Notes: generated from the sequence alone by a model not told the origin. Shown: positions 1-8,148, numbered from the stretch's first letter. The stretch: DNA of 29,805 nucleotides from Alistipes sp. (GCA_019422485.1 JAHZDG010000014.1:29787-59591), one strand, 5' to 3'. Translations and numbers: made by a program.

Positions 1-682
1 TGGTGTAATCCCCCAGATAATCCGCAAACTGACGCGTTGTAGGATAAGGGTAATCGAGGAAAACAGACATCCGACCTTGAGCCACCAAAGGCGATTCGAC
101 CGTTACCCCAATCGCATCCTGATCCGGATGACAAGCCGTACGTACCGTTACCGACTGTCCGTCCAGCGAAAACGTACTGGTAATAATCCCGCTCCACAAA
201 TCGATTTCCTGACGGGCATCCGTCAAATCTGACTCCTGAGCCGGCTGTCCGTCAGCCTTCAGGATTTCGAAACCAAGACGTCCCAGTGTGAAACGATGAG
301 GATTTTCGGCCAACCACTGTGAGATTTCGGGATGTTTGTCATCGAATACCTCATAACGGATCGGCTTCCCGTGGGTATCGAAAACACGACCTTGATAATC
401 GGAGATCTGAACCCCTTTCGGCAGAGGGAACGTGTGCCAGCTCCAATTGGAAAGCGTATTGAAGGGCACAAACGTTTGCAACCCTGTAATGTCCACCCCC
501 ATGGCAAACTCTCCGTTACCCACCTGTGCAGGACTTTTAGGATTGGTTTGGGTCGTCACTACTTTGTGTCGATCGACCACCGCGCGACGATCGATGGTAC
601 CGGTTCTCGAATCCGAGTGACAGGCGCTCAGCAAAAATACGAGCGACGCAGCCAACAGACCGGCACATAACGCATGTCTCAT
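1..682 (-). CDS. Lipoprotein glycoside hydrolase, six-hairpin type, 3' part outside window
   Basis: The reading frame is open from an ATG at 682 down to the window edge (227 codons visible, C-terminal part missing). The N-terminus is a lipoprotein signal: charged start, hydrophobic stretch, lipobox LSAC with Cys21, so the protein should be membrane-anchored and probably surface or periplasmic. Around residues 45-70 it carries VGNGEFAMGVDITGLQTF followed by NWSWHTFPLP. I recognise this pattern from Bacteroidetes glycosidase-like proteins whose catalytic part is an (alpha/alpha)6 barrel; that part lies outside the window, so no catalytic residue can be checked. It diverges from the GH78 rhamnosidase, which suggests glycan degradation. 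A promoter-like pair lies upstream: TTTG at 749-746 and TATCTTGG at 725-718. Family assignment is from memory of the motif; substrate unknown. Confidence 0.75.
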   Translation of the reverse strand, partial: MRHALCAGLLAASLVFLLSACHSDSRTGTIDRRAVVDRHKVVTTQTNPKSPAQVGNGEFAMGVDITGLQTFVPFNTLSNWSWHTFPLPKGVQISDYQGRVFDTHGKPIRYEVFDDKHPEISQWLAENPHRFTLGRLGFEILKADGQPAQESDLTDARQEIDLWSGIITSTFSLDGQSVTVRTACHPDQDAIGVTVESPLVAQGRMSVFLDYPYPTTRQFADYLGDYT

Positions 683-717
683 AAATTTATCTTTTAGTTT
701 AGTTTTTTAACGCAGTG

Positions 718-749
718 CCAAGATAATAAAAAAGACAAGGCTTACCAAA
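718..749 (-). promoter_or_regulatory. Probable Bacteroidetes promoter of the lipoprotein glycosidase
   Basis: On the minus strand TTTG (749-746) is followed after 20 bases by TATCTTGG (725-718), one mismatch from the Bacteroidetes -7 consensus TAnnTTTG. The predicted start lies about 30 bases upstream of the ATG at 682. On the other strand of the same divergent gap only a weak candidate for the rhamnosidase gene is visible (TATCTTGT at 808-815). Confidence 0.45.
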
Positions 750-868
750 AACCGCCCGCCCCAAAAAGATCCTGAACACAAAACTTTTATCCCTATCGAA
801 TTATTTGTATCTTGTTTGAGAAACCGACAAGAGCATCGGACTGAACTATTTTCTAACTTCTCGTACAG

Positions 869-3067
869 ATGCAAAAAATTATTTTCTCTTTCCTACTGCT
901 CTTTTTCAGCGTAGGTCTGCAAGCCGAAACGCCCTGGAAAGCCGTATGGATTAGCCACGAAGGCTGTCAAAGCTTCCCGAACCAATGGCTCTGTCTGAAA
1001 ACCGAAACGACCATTGACAAGGTCCCCGCTCAAGCCATCGCACGCATCGCTGCCGACAGCAAATACTGGCTCTGGATCAATGGGCAGATGGTGGTATTCG
1101 AAGGAGGACTCAAACGAGGCCCTGCTCCCGGAGACTGTTATTATGACGAAGTGGACATTGCCCCCTTCTTGCAAGCGGGAGAAAATACGGTGGCTGCATT
1201 GGTGTGGTATTTCGGTAAAAACGGTTTTTCGCATGCCAGCAGTGGACAGGCTGCTTTTCTGTTCGATTGCCAGGCTCCGGGGGTAGAGATTCTCAGCGAC
1301 AACCGTTGGAAATGCATCACCTACGAAGCCTATCAAAATACCGATGCCCCGCATCCCAATTATCGGCTCTCCGAGAGCAATATTCGTTTCGATGCCCGCC
1401 AAGCCCTCGAAGGATGGTATCTGCCCGGCGTCGACAAGATCAAAGGTGGAGCCATGATGGCTGCCGATGTGAACCGTCCTCCTCACGGCAGACTGATCAA
1501 ACGGCCTATTCCCATGTGGAGAGATTCAGGGTTGCAAGAGTACACGTCTGTCAAACGGATTGGCGACACCTTGTTTTGTCATCTTCCCTACAACGCTCAG
1601 TTCACCCCTTGGTTTGAAATCGAAGCCCCACAAGCAGGTGACACCATTCACATGATCACTGATAATTATACACCTGGGAACGGCACCGCTTATTCCGTAC
1701 GGGCCGAGTACATCACACGGGCCGGCAAACAAACCTACGAAAACCTGGGATGGATGAGCGGACACGTCATGAAATATATCGTCCCGTCAGGAATCACCGT
1801 CAAAGCCGTAAAATACCGTGAAACGGGTTACGACGCCGACATAGCCGGGTCTTTCCAATGCAACGATCCTTTCCTGAACGAGTTGTGGAAACGAGCGGCA
1901 CGTACGCTTTACGTCAATATGCGCGACACCTATTTCGACTGCCCGGAACGAGAACGGGCCCAATGGTGGGGCGATGTGGTCAATGAACTCGGACAAGCGT
2001 TTTATGCCCTCGATCCCCGGGGTCAGCAACTGGCCCGCAAAGGCATTTTAGAACTGATGAATTGGCAACGCCACGACGGAGTCATTTTCTCCCCCGTACC
2101 GGCCGGAGGCTGGACCCGTGAACTGCCGTTACAAATGTTGGCCGCGGTGGGCTGGTACGGTTTCTATACCCAATATTATTTCAGCGGAGACGACAGCTTC
2201 ATTCCCGTCATTTATGACCGACTCCACCGCTATCTCCACGATGTCTGGCAAATGGGGGATGACGGACTGGTTGCCATTCGTCCCAGCGATTGGGATTGGG
2301 GAGACTGGGGTCCTAATCAGGACATGAAGGTTTTGAGCAACGGCTGGTATTATCTGGCGCTGAAAGCCGAACGGGAATTTGCCCGGATGCTGAACAAAAC
2401 AGACGACATTAAAGATATTACAGCTCGCATGAGCCTGATTGAAGAGAACTTCGATCGTCATTTCTGGACCGGAAAGGCCTATCGCTCTCCTGACTATACG
2501 TTGGAAACAGACGACCGGGCGCAGGCTCTGGCTATTTTGAGCGGATTGGCCTCCGAAGACAAATATCCGGCCCTGACGGAAGTATTGTGCCAGGAATACC
2601 ATGCCGGCCCTTACATGGAAAAATTCATTCTCGAGGCATTGTTCCGGATGAATCGACCGGATTTGGCCTTACAACGCATGCACGACCGTTATGCCAACAT
2701 GCTCAGTTACGACTACTCCACGTTGTTCGAGGTATGGCAATTCAAAAGCACGCCCACCGACGGCAACAGCAATAATCACGCCTGGAGCGGCGGACCGTTG
2801 ACGCTGCTAAGCCAATACGTCTGCGGGATCGCCCCCACCTCTCCGGGATTCAAGACCTTCCGCATTGCCCCACAATTAGGGTCCTTGACCGAAGCCTCGG
2901 CTACGGTTCCTTGTCATCAGGGAGCGATTCACGTTTCGATCGTTCGCCGCGGCAAAACCCTGACCGTAACAGCTACGGTTCCCGACGGCACCTCTGCCGA
3001 GATGATCTTTCCTTCCGGGAAAGTCGTTCCTCTCACGGCAGGCACCCACACTCTGAAAGGGAAATAG
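869..3067 (+). CDS. Alpha-L-rhamnosidase, glycoside hydrolase family 78
   Basis: Inverting hydrolase expected to release terminal alpha-L-rhamnose from plant or bacterial glycans. Residues 1-19 form a cleavable signal peptide ending LQA, so it is exported. An N-terminal beta-sandwich region (about 20-240) precedes the six-hairpin catalytic barrel. The GH78 signature is at 352-369; D357, E362, W366 and D369 have the same spacing as the four active-site residues of the Bacillus enzyme RhaB, with E362 as the presumed acid. SDWDWGD lies at 473-479, and E621 in FEVW fits the catalytic base. The C-terminal beta domain follows GGPLTLL. Length (732 residues) is compact for the family. It diverges from a lipoprotein glycosidase, and a GH106-type enzyme lies 6 kb away. 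Family assignment is secure; exact substrate is not. Confidence 0.9.
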   Translation: MQKIIFSFLLLFFSVGLQAETPWKAVWISHEGCQSFPNQWLCLKTETTIDKVPAQAIARIAADSKYWLWINGQMVVFEGGLKRGPAPGDCYYDEVDIAPFLQAGENTVAALVWYFGKNGFSHASSGQAAFLFDCQAPGVEILSDNRWKCITYEAYQNTDAPHPNYRLSESNIRFDARQALEGWYLPGVDKIKGGAMMAADVNRPPHGRLIKRPIPMWRDSGLQEYTSVKRIGDTLFCHLPYNAQFTPWFEIEAPQAGDTIHMITDNYTPGNGTAYSVRAEYITRAGKQTYENLGWMSGHVMKYIVPSGITVKAVKYRETGYDADIAGSFQCNDPFLNELWKRAARTLYVNMRDTYFDCPERERAQWWGDVVNELGQAFYALDPRGQQLARKGILELMNWQRHDGVIFSPVPAGGWTRELPLQMLAAVGWYGFYTQYYFSGDDSFIPVIYDRLHRYLHDVWQMGDDGLVAIRPSDWDWGDWGPNQDMKVLSNGWYYLALKAEREFARMLNKTDDIKDITARMSLIEENFDRHFWTGKAYRSPDYTLETDDRAQALAILSGLASEDKYPALTEVLCQEYHAGPYMEKFILEALFRMNRPDLALQRMHDRYANMLSYDYSTLFEVWQFKSTPTDGNSNNHAWSGGPLTLLSQYVCGIAPTSPGFKTFRIAPQLGSLTEASATVPCHQGAIHVSIVRRGKTLTVTATVPDGTSAEMIFPSGKVVPLTAGTHTLKGK

Positions 3068-3106
3068 CCCCTCTGTCCCTACGGCCATTCCTATTTCACG
3101 CCAATA

Positions 3107-3144
3107 AAAAGCCCGGATTTCACGCAAGGATCCGGGCTTTTCCT
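3107..3144 (+). terminator. Intrinsic terminator after the GH78 gene
   Basis: A perfect 12-bp stem (3107-3118 with 3130-3141, core GCCCGGAT) with an 11-base loop, flanked by A's on the left and T's on the right. It can act in both directions and sits 40 bp after the rhamnosidase stop, between convergent genes. Confidence 0.8.
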
Positions 3145-3191
3145 ATGTTTATAGTTGCTCCTGCCTACATTCCGACATATCACATACAAGG

Positions 3192-3217
3192 AGAGGGATG
3201 CTTCAGCATCCCTCTTT
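3192..3217. terminator. Second hairpin between convergent genes, possible terminator of hpf
   Basis: A 10-bp perfect stem (3192-3201 with 3206-3215) and a TTCA loop, followed by only three T's on the plus strand and no clear T run on the minus strand. It lies 49 bp beyond the hpf stop and is the only hairpin available to end the xerC-hpf transcript before the bidirectional terminator at 3107-3144. Confidence 0.5.
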
Positions 3218-3263
3218 ACTCAACATTTTCTTCGCAGCGGTCTCTCCGGACCACTCTGATGGT

Positions 3264-3557
3264 TTATTTATATTTGTCTTTCAATTTTTCAACCTGTTTT
3301 TTAATGGCATCCAGACACAAGTCGACCGATTCTTCGAAACTCTTGCTGCGACGTTCGGCGACCAGATCAGCCCCCGGCACATCGAATTTCACGGTAGCCA
3401 CTTTATTTCCTTGTTCATGATCTTTATCGAGTTTCAAGATGACATCCGCAGAGATCGCCCGCTCGATAAACCGTTCCATTTTGTCCACTTTGGCTTGGAT
3501 GAAATCGACAAGTTTTTTGTCGGCATCAAACTTAACGGATTGAATCTTCACTTGCAT
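3264..3557 (-). CDS. hpf: Ribosome hibernation promoting factor (HPF/RaiA, short form)
   Basis: A 97-residue protein of the S30AE family that binds the 30S decoding region and shuts ribosomes down in stationary phase. It begins MQVKIQSVKF, has the expected beta-alpha-beta-beta-beta-alpha pattern with basic helices, and ends in a lysine-rich tail. The length matches the short HPF form without the dimerising C-terminal domain. An ATG at 3563 overlaps the xerC stop as ATGA, but GAGGAGG lies directly against it; the ATG at 3557 is 7 bases after GGAGG and gives the usual family start, so I chose 3557. The ribosome site is inside the last codons of xerC, implying coupled expression from one message. 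Confidence 0.9.
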   Translation of the reverse strand: MQVKIQSVKFDADKKLVDFIQAKVDKMERFIERAISADVILKLDKDHEQGNKVATVKFDVPGADLVAERRSKSFEESVDLCLDAIKKQVEKLKDKYK

Positions 3558-3559
3558 AA

Positions 3560-4543
3560 TCATTCCTCCTCATTCGTTTTTTGGGCCCTTGGATGGGCCT
3601 GATTGTAAACTCGTTTCAACTGTTCTATGCTGTTGTGGGTATAGACCTGGGTCGCCCCCAGGCTCGAGTGCCCCAACAACTCCTGGATGGTTCGAATATC
3701 GACTCCGGCATCCAGCAAATGCGTAGCGAAAGTATGTCTCAGCACGTGGGGGCTACTTTTGCCCTGTACTCCGGCCGCCCGCAAGATGCGATGTACGATC
3801 CGGTAGATTTCGCTACGGCTGATTTGCTTTCCCTCGTTAGTTAAAAATAATAAATTAATGTCAGTTTTACAAATGTTTTGTTCCCGAATTAACTGCAGAT
3901 AAGCGGCTATTTTCGCAGCCACCGGCGCGATAACCGGGACGATTCTTTCCTTGTCGCCTTTCCCTCTGACTTTCAGCCGAGTGAAATGATCCGAGAAATC
4001 ACTCACCCGAATATCCCTCAATTCGGCCAACCGAATCCCGGTCGCATAGAACAGCAGAATCACCAATGCATCGCGTTCGATTTCAAAGTCGTCGGAAGGA
4101 TGCATCAATGAAGCGGTCAGTCGTTTCATCCGGCTCGGTTCCACAAACGAGGGCAATCGCTTGGGCGTTCGCAAAGTCGAAACTTTCAGAAAAGGATCAC
4201 CTTCAATGATTCCCTTGGCCCGCAGATAACGATAAAAAGACTTGACGGCCGATATTTTCCGATTGACGGTTGTGGCCCGTCGATGTTCATCGCCTGTCAG
4301 ACTCATGATCCAAGCCCGCAAATCGTTGGCTTCCACCAAAGCCGGATCGAACCGTTCCGCAGGATCTGCCTCGTCGACATCCATGCCCCGGGTCGATTCC
4401 TCAACACACGAAGACACCCCTTCGCCTTCTGCCAGACAAAAGCGCATAAATTGGCGAATATCATCCCCATAGGCACGCACCGTCAAAGCCGAATAACGTT
4501 TCTCGGCCGCCAGATAGTTCAGAAAATTCTCCAATGCATTCAT
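3560..4543 (-). CDS. xerC: Tyrosine recombinase XerC/XerD type
   Basis: Site-specific recombinase that resolves chromosome dimers at dif during division. The N-terminal core-binding domain (about 1-130) is followed by the catalytic domain. The six active-site positions are present: R171, K195 in GKGDKER, H266 and R269 in SPHVLRH, H292 in LLGH and nucleophile Y301. The protein is 327 residues against about 300 for typical XerC; the extra length is an acidic insert around 40-66 between two core-binding helices. The gene is isolated from mobile-element features and overlaps hpf, so it is more likely the chromosomal Xer enzyme than an integrase. XerC and XerD cannot be separated with certainty by eye. 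Confidence 0.9.
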   Translation of the reverse strand: MNALENFLNYLAAEKRYSALTVRAYGDDIRQFMRFCLAEGEGVSSCVEESTRGMDVDEADPAERFDPALVEANDLRAWIMSLTGDEHRRATTVNRKISAVKSFYRYLRAKGIIEGDPFLKVSTLRTPKRLPSFVEPSRMKRLTASLMHPSDDFEIERDALVILLFYATGIRLAELRDIRVSDFSDHFTRLKVRGKGDKERIVPVIAPVAAKIAAYLQLIREQNICKTDINLLFLTNEGKQISRSEIYRIVHRILRAAGVQGKSSPHVLRHTFATHLLDAGVDIRTIQELLGHSSLGATQVYTHNSIEQLKRVYNQAHPRAQKTNEEE

Positions 4544-4633
4544 CTTTGTCTGGTTTTCCGTACGGGTTTCCGTCGCTTTTCTCCATCAACGAGCCACCCC
4601 TACACCTATAAAACGAAACCTTGGTCCGAAGCC

Positions 4634-4678
4634 ATATAAAAAGCCTGCTAAAATTACGAAAAATTTCAGCAGGCTTTT
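4634..4678 (-). terminator. Intrinsic terminator of rpsU
   Basis: A perfect stem AAAAGCCTGCT (4639-4649 with 4668-4678), loop AT-rich, followed on the minus strand by TTTTTATATG. It lies 55 bp beyond the rpsU stop and separates rpsU from xerC. Confidence 0.85.
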
Positions 4679-4732
4679 CTTATGTCGATTGATCCGGTCT
4701 TCTCGTTCGAGAAGCCATCCATCGGTCAGGGA

Positions 4733-4924
4733 CTATTCTTCCCCTTTATCCATGTGTTCTACGTAGATGGCGTGCAGTCTCTGTTCACGAGCCACTACAG
4801 AAGGTTTGGTAAAGTACTGACGACGACGGAGTTCTTTCAGCACACCGGTTCTTTCATATTTACGTTTGAATTTCTTGAGGGCTCTTTCGATGTTTTCTCC
4901 CTCTTTTACAGGCATTACGATCAT
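4733..4924 (-). CDS. rpsU: 30S ribosomal protein S21
   Basis: Small basic protein of the 30S platform near the anti-Shine-Dalgarno region of 16S rRNA. The 63-residue product starts MIVMPVKEGENIERALKKF and contains the family's basic helices and RRRQYFTKPS. An upstream in-frame TTG at 4969 would add 15 residues not found in S21, so the ATG at 4924 is the start. It follows the helix-hairpin-helix gene by 50 bp on the same strand and ends at a strong terminator, so it may be read from that gene's promoter, from a promoter inside the gap, or both. Confidence 0.95.
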   Translation of the reverse strand: MIVMPVKEGENIERALKKFKRKYERTGVLKELRRRQYFTKPSVVAREQRLHAIYVEHMDKGEE

Positions 4925-4974
4925 GGTAATAAATTTATGATGTTTGACAATTAAAAATGGGTTTTGCAATGAAT

Positions 4975-6093
4975 TTATCGCGTTTCAAAACGCAGATAGG
5001 GAGCTAACCTCACGGCTTGCTCTCGAGACAGAATATGTTGTTTCACTAATTCTTCGGCGTTGCTCCAACCCCCTTTCAATTGTCTATTCTTAAGAATCTT
5101 ATCCAACACCCTGGGCGGCAGATAAGGATGTCCTGTCAGTTGCTCAGGGGCTGCAAAGTTAATATCAATTTTTTGAATTTTACTACTATCCACGAAAATT
5201 TGTGTCAAAATCATCTGATAATTTTCGTTCATCATTCCCTGCACCTCGAGCAGTTGTTCCGCCCGGACAAATCCACCCAAACGTTCCCGATAGCGCAAAA
5301 TGCGCCCGGCGGTCAACGGTCCGATCCCCCGTATCCCGACTAAAGCCGCCGAATCAGCCCTATTAAGTTCAATACGAGACGACTGCTCCCTGGCCACAGA
5401 CACTGCAACGGGCGATCCGTTCCCCACTCTTTTTTCTTGATCCGCCCCTCCCATCTTCGAATTTTTCCGAAGAGAAGAATCTAAATGCGATCGCGAAACC
5501 GTTTTCGCGCCCTGTCCCTCGGACGACAGTCCTCTTGCCGATTGATCCGTCGGATCGGAATCAGCCCGCTTCGTTTCCCTTCGATACACCTCTCCAATAC
5601 GGATATAAGGTTTCAATTCCGCATACTTCCGGGGCGACACCGTGTAACAACGGGCAAAATCTTCGGGACGCCGGAACACCGCCCCGGCTTGACGGTAATT
5701 GAGAATCACCTGCGCCTGTTTAGGAGAAAAACCCAGATTGACCAACCCGTCGAGGTCAATCGTATTGGGATCGAAAGCAAAAAGCTCATACTGCCGCTCA
5801 TCTGAAACATTCGAAACCTTCTCCGACACCCTCTTCACGGAGCCCTCAGCTCCCGTTGAGATTACTCCGGCAGACTCAGACGAACGCACTCCCGACCGAT
5901 CGTTTGGACGATTTTCGATCACCGCATCGCTGTAAAGGGTGAAACTCCGTTCAAACCGAGGTTTCCCCTGCCACAAAAACAACAGACACAGCAACACCAA
6001 CAACGGCAGCAACCACAAAATCCGCTGTCGCTCCCGAAGCGAAGAGTTCAGCCATCCGCCCAACTCGCGTTTCCAATGCCGCCATCCGTTCAT
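4975..6093 (-). CDS. Membrane-anchored helix-hairpin-helix protein (ComEA-like)
   Basis: From the ATG at 6093 the product has 372 residues. A short positively charged N-terminus is followed by one membrane helix at about 25-41 (LLPLLVLLCLLF), then a Ser/Gly/Glu-rich linker. Three helix-hairpin-helix regions follow: about 107-163, 241-269 (motif GIRGIGPLTAGRI) and 308-367, the middle one closest to ComEA. Regions one and two are joined by a low-complexity linker (about 170-238). ComEA-type proteins bind DNA outside the cytoplasmic membrane for uptake; that role is an inference here. Start choice: the track-like TTG start is unlikely; ATG 6093 has AGGGA six bases upstream, while ATG 6099 is too close to it. 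No competence gene is adjacent. Confidence 0.75.
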   Translation of the reverse strand: MNGWRHWKRELGGWLNSSLRERQRILWLLPLLVLLCLLFLWQGKPRFERSFTLYSDAVIENRPNDRSGVRSSESAGVISTGAEGSVKRVSEKVSNVSDERQYELFAFDPNTIDLDGLVNLGFSPKQAQVILNYRQAGAVFRRPEDFARCYTVSPRKYAELKPYIRIGEVYRRETKRADSDPTDQSARGLSSEGQGAKTVSRSHLDSSLRKNSKMGGADQEKRVGNGSPVAVSVAREQSSRIELNRADSAALVGIRGIGPLTAGRILRYRERLGGFVRAEQLLEVQGMMNENYQMILTQIFVDSSKIQKIDINFAAPEQLTGHPYLPPRVLDKILKNRQLKGGWSNAEELVKQHILSREQAVRLAPYLRFETR

Positions 6094-6186
6094 CTGCATT
6101 CCCTGATTTATTGTCTCCGACCTTCCCCTCAAGTCAAAGCAAAATAAAGATACCCATTTCTGTATGAATATAAAAATCCGTCCGAC

Positions 6187-6222
6187 AAATAAAAGAAAAG
6201 GCCGCCTCTCCCGGCAGCCCTT
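6187..6222 (-). terminator. Intrinsic terminator of the rplY-pth-hslR operon
   Basis: On the minus strand AAGGGCTGCC pairs with GGCGGCCTT (6222-6213 with 6206-6198), with one G bulge and one G-U wobble, followed by TTTCTTTTATTT. It pairs well only as minus-strand RNA and lies about 60 bp after the hslR stop. Confidence 0.65.
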
Positions 6223-6281
6223 TCTTCTATTTCGTTTGTTTGTCCGACTTTACCGACAAACTTCCAGCGTTCGCACCCCGA

Positions 6282-6701
6282 CTAATCTTCAGCATCGTCC
6301 TCGGTATCATAAAACTCTTCCATCAGGGTGTCAATCTGACGTCTTTCGCGTTTGGTCGGACGTCCCGTTCCCCGATCTCGCTGAATGAAAATCGTCTCTT
6401 TGGGGATATTCAACTTATCGCGTTCCGACTGAGGCGTCAAATCTTCGGCATATTCGGGCACCAGTTTCGCCCCCACCCGACTCGACACCGGCGCCAACAC
6501 CCGGTAGGTGTAGGTCACGATCGTCTTACGCACCGTCACCACATCTCCGACCTTCACTTCCCGCGACGGTTTGGTATAGCTGCCCGCAATCGTCACCCGA
6601 TTAGTCCGACAGGCTTCGGCCGCATCGCTGCGGGTCTTGAAAATCCGCACCGCCCACAGCCATTTATCAATCCGTACACTATTTTCAACGGTTACTCCCA
6701 T
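6282..6701 (-). CDS. hslR: S4-domain RNA-binding protein, Hsp15 type
   Basis: In E. coli Hsp15 binds stalled 50S subunits carrying a nascent chain and helps recycle them. The 139-residue product opens with an S4 domain (about 9-70): VRIDKWLWAVRIFKTRSDA and, after it, the RVTIAG turn typical of HslR. A basic segment (RPTKRERRQ) and an acidic end (EEFYDTEDDAED) follow. It sits 24 bp behind pth in the same operon, so a peptidyl-tRNA rescue enzyme and a stalled-50S factor are made together. The S4 assignment is firm; functional equivalence to E. coli Hsp15 is inferred from family and context. Confidence 0.88.
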   Translation of the reverse strand: MGVTVENSVRIDKWLWAVRIFKTRSDAAEACRTNRVTIAGSYTKPSREVKVGDVVTVRKTIVTYTYRVLAPVSSRVGAKLVPEYAEDLTPQSERDKLNIPKETIFIQRDRGTGRPTKRERRQIDTLMEEFYDTEDDAED

Positions 6702-6725
6702 CTTTCGGCTCCGGTTAATTATCCT

Positions 6726-7373
6726 TTAGGAACGGGTATTGAACTGATTCATGGTCCGCGCGATCCCCACCGTCACAAACGACGGAATCGCCTCTGCCGC
6801 ATGCCGAACACGTTCCGGCAGTTCGGCACGTTCTTCCGGGGTCCAGGTTCCCAATACATAATCGACCTGATGACCTTTCGGAAAATCGCCGCCAATCCCG
6901 AAGCGCAACCGGGCATACTCGTTCGAACCGATCATTTCATTGATATTCTTCAGTCCGTTGTGTCCCCCATCGCTGCCCTTGGCTCGCAACCGCAGTGTTC
7001 CAAACGGCAACGCAATATCGTCCACCACAACGAACAGATTCTCCTGAGGTATTTTCTCCGTCTGCATCCAATAGCGAACCGCCTTCCCGCTCAAATTCAT
7101 ATAAGTGGAAGGTTTCAGCAACAAAACGCTGTGTCCCCGCAAACGGACCTCGGCGATCGACCCATAACGGCCGGCAGAAAAAGAAGTATTGGACGCCTCT
7201 GCAAAAGCGTCCAATACCTTAAAGCCTATATTGTGGCGGGTTTCGGCGTACTCGGCACCGATGTTACCCAGCCCAACGATCAGATATTTCACTTCGGTTG
7301 ATTTTTCCCGGGTTTCAGGTCCAACGCTCGTCTGAGAGCGTTTTTGAAAGAACCTTCGCAGAAACCCGAACAT
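6726..7373 (-). CDS. pth: Peptidyl-tRNA hydrolase
   Basis: Cleaves the ester bond of peptidyl-tRNA released from stalled ribosomes. The conserved core starts KYLIVGLGNIG; catalytic residues N37, H47 (ETRHNIG) and D119 (VVVDDIALP) are present, as are N93 (YMNLSG) and the GSDGGHNGLK segment. Measured from ATG 7373 the protein has 215 residues with a basic 27-residue N-terminal extension (FLRRFFQKR). An in-frame GTG at codon 28 (7292) would give the ordinary family start. I keep ATG 7373 because it is only 10 bp behind rplY, which fits translational coupling. It lies between rplY and hslR. Confidence 0.93.
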   Translation of the reverse strand: MFGFLRRFFQKRSQTSVGPETREKSTEVKYLIVGLGNIGAEYAETRHNIGFKVLDAFAEASNTSFSAGRYGSIAEVRLRGHSVLLLKPSTYMNLSGKAVRYWMQTEKIPQENLFVVVDDIALPFGTLRLRAKGSDGGHNGLKNINEMIGSNEYARLRFGIGGDFPKGHQVDYVLGTWTPEERAELPERVRHAAEAIPSFVTVGIARTMNQFNTRS

Positions 7374-7383
7374 TCAACTCCGA

Positions 7384-7968
7384 TTACTTACCTTCAGCAG
7401 CAGCGGCGGCAGCGGCACCACGAGCGGCACGAGTCATCTTCACGGCGCATACAGCGGTCGTAGCCGGCGTCAGCAAGGTGATGTTGTCAAATTTCAGATC
7501 ACCTACGAAGATGCTCTTACCCAGACCCAACGAAGTTACGTCTACTTCGAGGGTATCGGGCAGATGTTCCATATCGGCGCTCACACGCAGTTTACGTTTG
7601 CTGAGGATCAATTTACCCCCTTGTTTAACCCCTTCAGAGTTACCCACCAGTTTAACGGGAATATCGATAGCGATCGGTTTGCCGGGGATCACGTGATAGA
7701 AGTCAATGTGCAGTACATTGTCCGTTACGGGGTGATACTGAACTTCGCGCATAACGCCTACTTCTTTATTGCCTTCGATGTCGAATTCAACCAGGTAAGA
7801 CTGAGGCGTGTAGATCAACGGTTTGAGGGCTTTGGCTTCCACGCTGAAGTGGATGGTTTCGCCTTTACCGTAGATGGTGCAAGGTACCAGACCCTGTTTA
7901 CGAATCGATTTGCTCTCTTTTTTGCCAAAAGCGCTGCGTTTTACACCAGCGATCTTAATGGTTTCCAT
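7384..7968 (-). CDS. rplY: 50S ribosomal protein L25, long (CTC/TL5) form
   Basis: Binds 5S rRNA on the large subunit. The 194-residue product has the N-terminal L25 barrel (about 1-90, starting METIKIAGVKRSAFGKKESK) and the C-terminal TL5-like domain with the PDTLEVDVTSLGLGKSI segment. It ends in a low-complexity tail of nine alanines interrupted by glycine, common in long L25 proteins. It is the first gene of rplY-pth-hslR, and a good promoter lies about 120 bp upstream (8120-8090). The pairing rplY-pth is widespread in bacteria. Confidence 0.95.
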   Translation of the reverse strand: METIKIAGVKRSAFGKKESKSIRKQGLVPCTIYGKGETIHFSVEAKALKPLIYTPQSYLVEFDIEGNKEVGVMREVQYHPVTDNVLHIDFYHVIPGKPIAIDIPVKLVGNSEGVKQGGKLILSKRKLRVSADMEHLPDTLEVDVTSLGLGKSIFVGDLKFDNITLLTPATTAVCAVKMTRAARGAAAAAAAEGK

Positions 7969-8089
7969 ACTTTAATATTAATAAGGGTTTATACTGTGAC
8001 GCTACTCAGCCGCGGAAAGAGCTTGGAGATCTACGTTTGTTCAACCCACGCGACCACCTTCCGTTGCCCCATTGCGTCGTTTCAGGGGG

Positions 8090-8120
8090 CAAAGATAGCA
8101 TTATTCACCAAGAAAACGAA
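8090..8120 (-). promoter_or_regulatory. Promoter of the rplY operon
   Basis: On the minus strand TATCTTTG (8097-8090) exactly matches TAnnTTTG. About 19 bases upstream is TTCG (8120-8117), a weak form of the -33 element in a T-rich run. The predicted transcript has a leader of about 115 bases before rplY. Confidence 0.65.
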
Positions 8121-8148
8121 AAAACGTTTAAAAATATCCACCGGTTAT

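Noticed and set aside
3560..4543. Mobile-element integrase
   Set aside because: No attachment repeats, cargo genes or tRNA junction nearby; placement with hpf and Xer-like motifs favour chromosomal XerC.
6240..7301. 353-residue open frame opposite hslR and pth
   Set aside because: Spans two genuine genes and their gap on the other strand; rich in His, Arg and Pro without any domain.
7384..7440. Alanine-coding repeat as a possible microsatellite
   Set aside because: It is the alanine-rich tail usual in long L25 proteins and uses mixed codons.
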